Part shown: positions 15,711 to 24,037 of the stretch, piece by piece
Layout of the letters: the number at the start of each line of letters is the position of its first letter
How positions within the stretch are numbered: the first letter of the stretch is position 1
Source: F23-B02 sp963650165
Lineage (GTDB): Bacteria > Bacillota > Clostridia > Oscillospirales > Oscillospiraceae
NCBI GenBank assembly: GCA_963650165.1
Contig: CAVJKX010000008.1
Location: forward strand, 1-64,000
Direction of reading: 5' to 3'
DNA length: 64,000 nucleotides
Notes under the pieces: generated by a model
Seen by the model: only the letters and a program-made list of their open reading frames with translations
What the model was told of the DNA's origin: nothing
Database searches by the model: none
Made by a program: the position numbers and the translations under genes

Positions 15711-18700
15711 TCACGCCCCCTTCATATAAACGTCGTAGGCCACAAACTCACGGTTGAGCGCGTTCATGTCGACCTGGCGGTCCTCCCGGACGGCATTGTC
15801 GGTGCGGCTCGCGTAGAGATACACCCTGTTGTCCGTTATGTGGTCGCCGCCGTCGATGACCGCGACCGTGCCCTCGTTGAGGTTCACGCGGTTTCCGTTG
15901 ACGTCGAATACATGCTCCCATGTATTGTAGTCGTCGTTTATCATGCCGTAGTCCTTGCAGGCAAGACCCAGCTTTGCGATCGGATAGGCGGTGTCCTTGG
16001 TCATGGTCGTGGTGTAATACAGATATATCTGCTTTCCGCCGCTGCCCGAATTGAGGGACACGGCCTTTGATCCGTCCGCATCCGCGGCCGAGGTGTATTC
16101 GTCTCGCGCGCTTTCGTAAACGACGCCGTTTACGGTGATCGTTTTCTGATGCGGCTGGCCGACGGTCAGAACGATATCCCTGACGGCCTTTCTCGCAACG
16201 CCCTTGGTGACCTCGGATCTGGTCAGGGTGTATCTCGAGTAGCCGATGTAGATGTATTCGCCGCCCGTGCCGCGGTTTATATCCAGATTAACGCAGATAT
16301 TGCAGCCGAGGCTCAGCAGGTTTGCCTGCGCCTCCTTTGCGGTCTTGCCGTGGCCGACGTAGATGGCGCCCATCATCGTCGCCGTATCCTCATAGCTCAT
16401 GTGGATAAAGCTCGACACCTCGGTGTCGCCGTAGAGCTTGATATTTGTTCCGCTGCTGTCGGCCTTTGTCGACATTGCCGTCGCGCAGTCGGCCTCATAG
16501 ACGTTCGAGCTCACGCTTATATCCGTTATCGGCATGCCGGGGCTCGCGCCGCCCGAGGTCGTGTAGTAGAGATAATACGAGCCCTTCGGATCGGGTATCA
16601 TGTCTCCGGCCTTGGTGTAGGTCACGGTGCCGACCTGGATAGTCGGCGGGGCTGTCGTCTTGTCGGTGACGTATCTTATTATGCCCGTGATGGCATCCGA
16701 CTGCACGTTCGTTCTCGACACGCCTATGTACGAGACCGTTTCCGGCTTCGCATCGGCGTTCGAGTAAAAGCTCTGCGAGCTGTCGAGCGCGATATTGGCC
16801 GGAATGATCTCGTCGGTGCACTGCGACAGGAGGCTCTGGATACAGTAGTCGCTGCCGGAGGCCTTGAGCAGGGTCTTCATCTCGTCGGTGTAGTCGGAAA
16901 GCGAGCTTCCGGCCGCCTTGCTCATGGTGAAGGTCGAAACGCAGATCGAGGAGATGTATTTTTTCTGCACGGGCGTGGCCTTGCGCTGGTAGATATACAC
17001 CGGCGTGAGGCTGTCTCCGCTGGAGATGTACTTGGAATTGGTCGTATTATAGCCGAGGTTGTGCGCCTGCGTGCGGTTCGGGGTCTTGAAATCCTGAACG
17101 CTCACGAAGCCGTCGGGCACCGTGCTGTCGGACGATACGACTATGTCGTCAACGGTCAGGGGCGTTCCGCCCTCCATGGGGCCGAGCACATATATGCCCT
17201 TGCCGCGCACGCCGCTGCTCGACCACGAGACGTTCTCATAGTCCTCGGGCGCAAGCTCCGTCGTCATTTCCTTCTGCTCTATGCCCGTCGACGTGCCGCT
17301 GCCGCTGGCGAACTGATAGGAGTGCGTTGCGTAAATGCCGCGCATGTAATACTCCGCCGCGCTTCCGCCGCTGACCAGATACGGCAGCTCGAACATGACG
17401 TCGCACACTGCATACGCGCCGCTCGAGACCGTTCCGAGATATACGGGAACGTACAGGTTCCCTGGTGCCGAGGTGTACGATGCTATGCCGTATATGGCCC
17501 TGTAGGGATTATGCGTCGTGGTATAGCATATATAGGTCTCCACGTTCTGCGCCCAGCGCTCCTCGGATACCATGCCGTGCACGTCCGAGGGGAGCTTTAT
17601 TTTTGCCCCGCAGGTCAGGCTCAGATCGAATTTTTTAAGCTTCAGAGCCTTTATATAATCGTCTGCCGAATTGTTGAGCTTTCCGCTTCCGTTTCCGGCC
17701 ACGAGAACGATGCCGGAGATGTATTCCTCGCCGTCGGTGTATGCAACGGAGGGTCTGAAGTACAGATACACGCCCTGATCGTTCCAGTGCTCGTGGGTCT
17801 GCGAGCTGTGATCCCTTTCAACGGTATTGTCCACCTCGCTGCCGACGTTGAGATTGAAGGCGTTGCCGCCGCAGAAGAGGTTTATGGGCTCGTAGCCCTC
17901 GGGGATATCGTCGAGCGAATACTTCACCAGCAGGTCGGCAAGTATGGGCGAGCCGGCCGACTTATACGAGGTATAGTAGAGCGTATCGCCCGCAGGGGTC
18001 GTTCCGCAGGAGGTGTATGAGGCGCTGCCGTAGAGGAAGGCCGACGAGCTGTTTCTCGCCGATATTCTTATATCCGTCACGGCGTCGGCTGCGTTCGTCG
18101 TCGTCGTATAGCCCAGATAGGTGTATTTCTTCAGCGAGGCGGTGACGGGCGTAAGGTTCACGTCCAGAACATTATAGCCGCCCTTGGTGAGCGCCGCCTT
18201 GGCCGCAGTCTCCGTGCTCTCGACGGAAAGCTTGAGCTTTGAGATATACTGTCCGTCGTTTTTGACCTCCGCGCCGTCGGTATCGGTCTCCTCGCCCTCG
18301 TTTATGACCTTGTCCGTCGTGCGGCAGAACATATAGACCGCGCAGGAATTCGAGCGCGTGTTCGCGTTGAGGTTTGCCGCGGCGACCTCGCCGAAGCACT
18401 TGACGGCCTTATAGCCGAGGGGCGTTGAGTTGTCGTTGTACTGCACCGTTATAAGATCGTCTATCTGCGAGGATTGGATCGGATCGCCCGCGTAGCTGCT
18501 CGTGCTCGTATAAAGGGCGTTCCACCTCTTCGCGTTGCCGCCGTTTATATTGGCCGGGCTTCCGTTCAGATCGACGGCGGTATATTTGACGTATCTGTTG
18601 TTTGCAACGTCGAATATGACCGTCGGTATCGGCGTGAAGTCCTCCGCGTCATCCTCGGTGAAGGTGTCCCATATGTACTTTACAAGCAGCGCGATGAGTA

Positions 18701-20297
18701 TGACGATCATGGCCGCGGCCGCGATATAGCTGAGCACTATGATCGCGCAGCCGAGAACGCCGAGTATCGTGCCCAGCGCGCCCAAGCCCGTGCCGGCGCA
18801 GCAGATCGCCCACATGCTCACCGAACCCGTGAAGGCCGCTGTAAAGACGAACGCGCCTATGGCCGAGGTCACCACGTCAACCAGAACGACCGCGAGACCC
18901 AGAACCAGCGAGGCTATGCCGACCATTGACTTTGCCGTCGAGAGGAAGTTGTCCACATCGTCGGGCGTGGTCAGGGTATTGTATATCTGTCCGGCGGTGT
19001 TCGTCCTGTAGGCGTCCTGCGTGACGGCGACCTTCTGCTCAAAGGCCGTCTGATCGGTGCCTATCCAGACGGACATGCTGTCCTTGCCGCTCTGCGAGGA
19101 TATCTCCTGCCGTATCGCCTCGGCCTGCTTTTCGGCCTCGGCTATAAGATCCTCGTTGTTCGTCAGATAGACGACGGAGAAGGCTACGCCGCACAGGCGC
19201 ATCATTGCAAGCTGACCGTCGGTGAGGCTGTCCACAAGGGGGTATATCTTCCTCAGATTTGCCGTCTCGTCATAGGATGAGTTGCCGAGCGCAACGATGT
19301 AGTCGGCAAGGCTTGTCGTCTCGTCGTAGGAATACTGACTGAGTATGTTGTAGGCCGCCAGGAAGAGCGCGTCGCCGTCGTTGGTCTCGATCTCGCCGCC
19401 GGTGGCCACATCCTCCGCGAGCTGCTCGTTCATTTCGGTATCGCTCTCGTCGGTGACGCTCGTCTGTGCGATCTTGCCGCCGTTTGCCGCATAGCGCGCG
19501 GCCGCTTCGTTGTAGCTCTGCGAGAAGGACTGGAGGCCGGAGGCGAGCTCCTTTGCAAGGACCTTGTACTGCGCGTCGAGCTTATTGTTGTTATCGCCGC
19601 TTGCAAGCTCCGCCTGCACGGTCGAGGAGGATATCCTCGACGCCCAGTTATCGTCGCCGTAATCGGCGACGCCGGGTACGAGCGCATTGCAGAAGGCAGA
19701 CACGACCGGAGTGCTCGCGCGGGAGAGTATCTTCTTGACGAAGTCGATGCCGCAGCTGCCGCTGACCATGTAGTCGCCGAGCTTCGTACCGCCGAGCTCA
19801 TCGATGTAGTAGCTGTTGAGTATCTTGACCGCCGCTATGGCCGCGGGGCTTCCGGCACTGTAATTGTCGGCAAACTCGCTGACGGCATAGCTTATCTCCA
19901 TGGGGATGTTCCCGAGCTTTTCCATCGCCTTTTCGGCGACCTCGCTGTAGGAGCAGTCCTGATAGCCGCTGTTCATCTGCAGGAGCGATATATCTGTTAT
20001 CGCCTCGTCTGGGTCGGTCGTCGTCTTATAGCCGACGATGTATATCCCGTCGTCGGCGCTGTCGCTGTCATTGCTGCGGTTTATGTTCTTTTTGACGGCG
20101 GTATAGCCTGCCGACTCGCAGCTTTTTATCGCTTCGGCAAGGCTGCCGCCGCTGAACACCTGCACCTCGGAGATGTATTTGGAATCGTTCTCCGCCGTGA
20201 CCGCGACCGCGTTCCCCACGTCCGTGAACAGGAGCGCGAACACCAGCAGCAGGCAGAGCGAGGCTGTGATGAAATGAAGCTTTCTGTTTTCTGTCAT
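15711..20297 (-). CDS. Giant modular surface protein (1528 residues) with polytopic hydrophobic core
   Basis: Function unknown. The start at ATG 20297 overlaps the upstream stop (ATGA) and follows GGGGAG. Layout: signal peptide (1-34), an N-terminal module (about 40-108: YISEVQV…EA…GY…VGYKTTTDPDEAITD), a mostly helical region with YPLVDSLTDGQ (352) and GTDQTAFEQKVAVTQDAYR (413), a hydrophobic stretch (455-541, probably four helices), FTPIP (554), then some 950 residues of repeated beta modules with words such as LNxGxxGxxIYLYYTT and AITDI. The first 600 residues match the three tandem paralogues upstream motif by motif. It has no C-terminal anchor; the central helices must tether it. Confidence 0.8.
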   Translation of the reverse strand: MTENRKLHFITASLCLLLVFALLFTDVGNAVAVTAENDSKYISEVQVFSGGSLAEAIKSCESAGYTAVKKNINRSNDSDSADDGIYIVGYKTTTDPDEAITDISLLQMNSGYQDCSYSEVAEKAMEKLGNIPMEISYAVSEFADNYSAGSPAAIAAVKILNSYYIDELGGTKLGDYMVSGSCGIDFVKKILSRASTPVVSAFCNALVPGVADYGDDNWASRISSSTVQAELASGDNNNKLDAQYKVLAKELASGLQSFSQSYNEAAARYAANGGKIAQTSVTDESDTEMNEQLAEDVATGGEIETNDGDALFLAAYNILSQYSYDETTSLADYIVALGNSSYDETANLRKIYPLVDSLTDGQLAMMRLCGVAFSVVYLTNNEDLIAEAEKQAEAIRQEISSQSGKDSMSVWIGTDQTAFEQKVAVTQDAYRTNTAGQIYNTLTTPDDVDNFLSTAKSMVGIASLVLGLAVVLVDVVTSAIGAFVFTAAFTGSVSMWAICCAGTGLGALGTILGVLGCAIIVLSYIAAAAMIVILIALLVKYIWDTFTEDDAEDFTPIPTVIFDVANNRYVKYTAVDLNGSPANINGGNAKRWNALYTSTSSYAGDPIQSSQIDDLITVQYNDNSTPLGYKAVKCFGEVAAANLNANTRSNSCAVYMFCRTTDKVINEGEETDTDGAEVKNDGQYISKLKLSVESTETAAKAALTKGGYNVLDVNLTPVTASLKKYTYLGYTTTTNAADAVTDIRISARNSSSAFLYGSASYTSCGTTPAGDTLYYTSYKSAGSPILADLLVKYSLDDIPEGYEPINLFCGGNAFNLNVGSEVDNTVERDHSSQTHEHWNDQGVYLYFRPSVAYTDGEEYISGIVLVAGNGSGKLNNSADDYIKALKLKKFDLSLTCGAKIKLPSDVHGMVSEERWAQNVETYICYTTTHNPYRAIYGIASYTSAPGNLYVPVYLGTVSSGAYAVCDVMFELPYLVSGGSAAEYYMRGIYATHSYQFASGSGTSTGIEQKEMTTELAPEDYENVSWSSSGVRGKGIYVLGPMEGGTPLTVDDIVVSSDSTVPDGFVSVQDFKTPNRTQAHNLGYNTTNSKYISSGDSLTPVYIYQRKATPVQKKYISSICVSTFTMSKAAGSSLSDYTDEMKTLLKASGSDYCIQSLLSQCTDEIIPANIALDSSQSFYSNADAKPETVSYIGVSRTNVQSDAITGIIRYVTDKTTAPPTIQVGTVTYTKAGDMIPDPKGSYYLYYTTSGGASPGMPITDISVSSNVYEADCATAMSTKADSSGTNIKLYGDTEVSSFIHMSYEDTATMMGAIYVGHGKTAKEAQANLLSLGCNICVNLDINRGTGGEYIYIGYSRYTLTRSEVTKGVARKAVRDIVLTVGQPHQKTITVNGVVYESARDEYTSAADADGSKAVSLNSGSGGKQIYLYYTTTMTKDTAYPIAKLGLACKDYGMINDDYNTWEHVFDVNGNRVNLNEGTVAVIDGGDHITDNRVYLYASRTDNAVREDRQVDMNALNREFVAYDVYMKGA

Positions 20298-21763
20298 GCT
20301 CTCCCCGCCTCCTTTTTCTTCTTTCCGCGCCTTACGGCAAACACCGTGAACAGGGTGATCGCCGCCGCACAGGCGCAGATGTAAGCGATATCTCCGCGGC
20401 CGATGGCGGAGGCCACCGCGCGGATGTTGTCCTGACTGAGCGCCGACGATTCGACCTTGTCCTGAGCGTAGCCGTCGTCGAAGCCGATGTAATTCGTATA
20501 CTGGAACTTGTCTATGCCCTTTACGGCAAGGCGTGAGCTCGTGCTCGTCGAGCAAAGCAGGACCGACGAGCCCTCGTAAAAGCCGCCGCAGTACAGATAG
20601 GCCGTAGACGCCGTGCCGTCCTGGAGGCAGAGGTCGTTTGCCTTGCCGTTCACGCTGTTGTCCGTCACGATGAGCTTTCCGGAGGCGTTTATGTCGTTCA
20701 TGCTGTCGACATATATGCCGCCGCCGTTTTTCGACGCGCTGTTGTAGCGGTACTCGCCGCCGATGACGAAGACCCTGTCGGCGTTTATGTACAGCGCGCC
20801 GCCGTTTTTCGCGGCGCTGTTGTAGTACATCCTGCAGCTTTTGAGATATGTGCCCTTGCCGGAGTCGCAGTACACGGCGCCGCCGTGGTCCTCCGTCGTT
20901 TTATTGAACGAGAACACGCACTCGGATATCTCGGCCGTGGCAGAGCCGGCAAGGCACACCGCCCCACCCAGCTCATCGCAGCTGTTCGAGTAAAACTCGG
21001 ACGAGGAGAGCTTCAGGCTCCCGCCGTAGGTATAGATCGCGCCGCCGTCGTCCTCCGCGTAGTTGCCCTCGAAGGTCGCGCTGCTCACGGTAACGGCTGC
21101 CGCGTTTGAGTATATCGCGCCGCCGCAGCACTCGCCGGAGGCGTCGTAGGTACGGTTGCCGTAGAACGAGCCGCCGTTTACGTTGAGCTTGATGGTCGAG
21201 CCGAAGGCGCTTATCGCGCCGCCGTCGTCGGTGGATACGCAGTTGAGTATCGTACCGCCGTTGAAGTTGAGCTCGGAGTTATCCAGGAGGACTATGCCGC
21301 CGCCGCGCGCCTTGTTCGCGCCGTTGCAGATGGCGCCGCCCCTGAAGAGCTTGGACACGGTGTACTCGCCGCTTCTCGAGTCGATAATGGTCATGAGCGA
21401 GCCGACGTAGATGACCGCTCCGCCGGAGACCGGTGACGAGAGGTTCCTGTCGATGCTGTATCCGTTGAGGTCGAGCGTCAGCATTTTCGCGCTCGAGTAG
21501 CACAGCGCACCGTCTCTGTATCCGTCGCCGCTGCCGAAGGAGCCGGAGTCCGACGCCTTCCAGTTCTGACGGAGCGTGAAGGTGACCTCGCCGCTCTTTC
21601 CGAACTCGATCGCTCTTTTCCATGCATCCTCGAAGGAGGTGCAGTCGATCGTCGTGCCGTTTGAGCTGACCGTGGCGCAGATGCCGTCGGCACAGACCGG
21701 GACGCACAGCAGCGCGCACATGACGAGCGCCAGCGCAAAAGATATGGTTTTTCTAAATTTCAT
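20294..21763 (-). CDS. Membrane-anchored right-handed beta-helix surface protein
   Basis: The 489-residue product has a signal peptide (about 1-26), then a parallel beta-helix from about 95 to 390 made of repeated turns with the word GGAI/GGAV/GGGI preceded by acidic or polar residues (NYAEDDGGAIYTYGG type). It ends in one transmembrane helix (about 455-475) and a basic tail RRGKKKK. Such folds occur in polysaccharide lyases, adhesins and polymorphic repeat proteins; no lyase active site was identified, so adhesion or ligand binding is as likely as catalysis. I chose ATG 21763 because AAGGA is 9 nt upstream of it and touches the earlier ATG. It overlaps the giant gene by 4 nt. Confidence 0.8.
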   Translation of the reverse strand: MKFRKTISFALALVMCALLCVPVCADGICATVSSNGTTIDCTSFEDAWKRAIEFGKSGEVTFTLRQNWKASDSGSFGSGDGYRDGALCYSSAKMLTLDLNGYSIDRNLSSPVSGGAVIYVGSLMTIIDSRSGEYTVSKLFRGGAICNGANKARGGGIVLLDNSELNFNGGTILNCVSTDDGGAISAFGSTIKLNVNGGSFYGNRTYDASGECCGGAIYSNAAAVTVSSATFEGNYAEDDGGAIYTYGGSLKLSSSEFYSNSCDELGGAVCLAGSATAEISECVFSFNKTTEDHGGAVYCDSGKGTYLKSCRMYYNSAAKNGGALYINADRVFVIGGEYRYNSASKNGGGIYVDSMNDINASGKLIVTDNSVNGKANDLCLQDGTASTAYLYCGGFYEGSSVLLCSTSTSSRLAVKGIDKFQYTNYIGFDDGYAQDKVESSALSQDNIRAVASAIGRGDIAYICACAAAITLFTVFAVRRGKKKKEAGRA

Positions 21764-21800
21764 CAGAATCATTCCTTATGCGGATTCTGTGCCGGGAGTT

Positions 21801-24035
21801 TCAGGTCTCTTCGCCCTGAAGCTTTTTCTTTTTGACCTCGACTCCGGCGAAGAAGGCCGCGATGCCGATAACGGCAGCCGCCGCGACACTTATGAGTATG
21901 TGGCTGCTGTTGGAGAACACGCTGCCGGCAAAGGCGTTCTCGTCTACGTTGTAGAACAGATAGATGCCGCTCCTGCCGTCGGCAAAGGTGTAGCCGAGCT
22001 GCTTATTGGTGAGGTTCTGCGCAACGTTTTCGCCGAACATGGAAAGTGCCGCGCTGCTTTCCTTGGGTATGCTGCTGCTTTCGTACTGCACGTTGAGCCC
22101 CTGCGTTACGATGGGGTCGCCGGCGGCCTTGTCCTTTGTGGTGTACAGCGCCACCCACTGGCGGCCGACGTCGCCGTTGAGATCGCCGTAGTCGCCGAGT
22201 ATCTTCGTCGCGTCGGTGACCATTCCGGCGTCGGCGCGGTTGCATTTGACCGCATCGTAATAGGTGTACACCTTTTCGTCATTGTCGTTTGTCGCCTCGT
22301 TCACCATGTGCGAGGGTATCGGCGTAAACTCGGTGTTGTAGTACTCCTGCAGATCCTGCCAGGTGTTCCAGAGGGAGTAGATTATCAGCGCAACGGTGAC
22401 GCAGGTCATTATGGCGCCTGCGATGCGGAAGTACCTCGACCAGTCCTTCGCGTTTCCGAGGCTGCGTCCGACTTCGCAATATTTTTCATCGATCGCCTCG
22501 ACCGCACTCGACGTCTGCTGCATTGTCTCGTACTCCGCGGCGTTCATATCCATCTCAATGGCGGTACCGAGGGCCTTGAAGAGGCCGTCGTGCTCCATCT
22601 GCAGAGGGACTGCCGCATTGCTGAAATGAATGCTCGTTCCCCATGCGGCGGCCATGCCGATGATGGAAAGGCCGACGGCGCCGTACAGGATGAGGCTCGT
22701 TACGGAGATGTAATCGGCTGCGCTCTTAACGGCGCTGCTGCCGGTGGATGCCTGGAGGCGCAGTGCCTCGTTGGTCAGGGCGACGTCGCCGTCGAAGATC
22801 GAGCGGTCAACGCCGTCGTAGACGGAGTTCTTCTTGCCCTCGTAGTAGCTGAAGTCCATTTCGTCCATGGCCTTCTGCATCGCCTCGTCGCCGTTTATGC
22901 CCAGCGACACGATGAAGTACATGGACAGGAAGTCCAGGCAGGCTCTCTGACCCTCGCTGAGGACGGAGACCAGCGGATAGAGCATGTAGCGGTCGGCGTT
23001 CTGGACGTCGTAGTCCTCGCCCGTTATGAGATCGTAGAGGGATACGCCGTCGTTAGTGAGCTTTGAGAGCAGCTCGTACTGTGTGCCGGCAGCGAACCAG
23101 TTGGTGTATTCAAAATCCTCGTGCGCGGTCTGATATGCCTCGACCTCAGCCTCTGTCGAGGAGAAGCTCACGTCCGCGTTCGTATAGGTCTCAAGGAAGC
23201 TTACATAGCCCGCAAGCTTCGAGGCGATGGCCTTTGCGTCCTCGTCGTACTCCGCGGCAAGCTGCTTTTCGGCCTCGTTGACGGTGAGGTTTTTGCTCTC
23301 CATCAGCTCGTCGAGCATATCGTCGTAGCTTCCGGCGTTTACATACCTGTCCGTCCAGAGCTCATCGCCACTGTCGGCCGCCATGGCTATGGCCTGCTCG
23401 ATAACGAGGATCGCGTCGGCGTTTGCCTGCATGAGTATGGTGGTCATGTCGGCGGTCTTTGCCTGCTCGTCGGCAGACAGGGCGCTCCACTCCTCGTCGC
23501 TGTACTCTTCCTTTATCTTTTTGAGCAGTGCATCGCCCATGAACTGCTCGCTGTCGTCATCATACAGGAGGTTGAGCAGCTCAAAGGCCGCCTCGGCGCG
23601 GGCCTGACCGGCCTTGTAGTTTGCTCTGAACTCGTTGATGGCGACGACGAAGTCGTCTATAAACAGCTTGATGTTTGCTTTCTGCTCGTCGAGCAGCATC
23701 TGGTAGTCCTGAACGCTGTAGCCGCCCTTCATGTTCATAAGACGCATGTCGGTTATGGCTTCCTCGGGATCGCTTGTCGTCGTGTAGCCGAGATACACGG
23801 CGCGGGCCGTCGAGTGCCAGTCGTCCGCGTCCTCGTTGAGGTCGTAGTCGAGTACCTCGTAGCCGTTTTCCGTGAGCCAGGCCTTAGCCTCGTCGGCCGT
23901 TTTGCCGTAGCTTATGACAACGTCCTTTATATACGTTTGCTTTGACGACGCCGCAAGGACGTCGCTGCAGGTGCTGAAGGTGAGTACCACGGCCAGCATA
24001 AGGCTGAGGACCGCTTTAAATGATCTTTTGAGCAT
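21801..24035 (-). CDS. Surface paralogue 3: signal peptide, conserved ectodomain, membrane hairpin, C-terminal anchor
   Basis: Function unknown. A 744-residue protein almost identical in plan to the two genes upstream. Signal peptide (1-29), N-terminal module YIKDVVISYGKTADEAKAW…YLGYTTTSDPEEAITDMRL (35-100), helical ectodomain (110-440) with YPLVSVLSEGQRA and DGVDRSIFDGDVALTNEALR, first membrane helix (about 447-467), loop (468-535), second helix (about 540-560, MTCVTVALIIYSLW), FTPIP domain (573-710) and a C-terminal helix plus KKKK. The loop and first helix differ from the other two copies while the flanks are nearly the same. The start at 24035 follows GGGAGG, 2 nt after the previous stop. 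Confidence 0.8.
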   Translation of the reverse strand: MLKRSFKAVLSLMLAVVLTFSTCSDVLAASSKQTYIKDVVISYGKTADEAKAWLTENGYEVLDYDLNEDADDWHSTARAVYLGYTTTSDPEEAITDMRLMNMKGGYSVQDYQMLLDEQKANIKLFIDDFVVAINEFRANYKAGQARAEAAFELLNLLYDDDSEQFMGDALLKKIKEEYSDEEWSALSADEQAKTADMTTILMQANADAILVIEQAIAMAADSGDELWTDRYVNAGSYDDMLDELMESKNLTVNEAEKQLAAEYDEDAKAIASKLAGYVSFLETYTNADVSFSSTEAEVEAYQTAHEDFEYTNWFAAGTQYELLSKLTNDGVSLYDLITGEDYDVQNADRYMLYPLVSVLSEGQRACLDFLSMYFIVSLGINGDEAMQKAMDEMDFSYYEGKKNSVYDGVDRSIFDGDVALTNEALRLQASTGSSAVKSAADYISVTSLILYGAVGLSIIGMAAAWGTSIHFSNAAVPLQMEHDGLFKALGTAIEMDMNAAEYETMQQTSSAVEAIDEKYCEVGRSLGNAKDWSRYFRIAGAIMTCVTVALIIYSLWNTWQDLQEYYNTEFTPIPSHMVNEATNDNDEKVYTYYDAVKCNRADAGMVTDATKILGDYGDLNGDVGRQWVALYTTKDKAAGDPIVTQGLNVQYESSSIPKESSAALSMFGENVAQNLTNKQLGYTFADGRSGIYLFYNVDENAFAGSVFSNSSHILISVAAAAVIGIAAFFAGVEVKKKKLQGEET

Positions 24036-24037
24036 TT

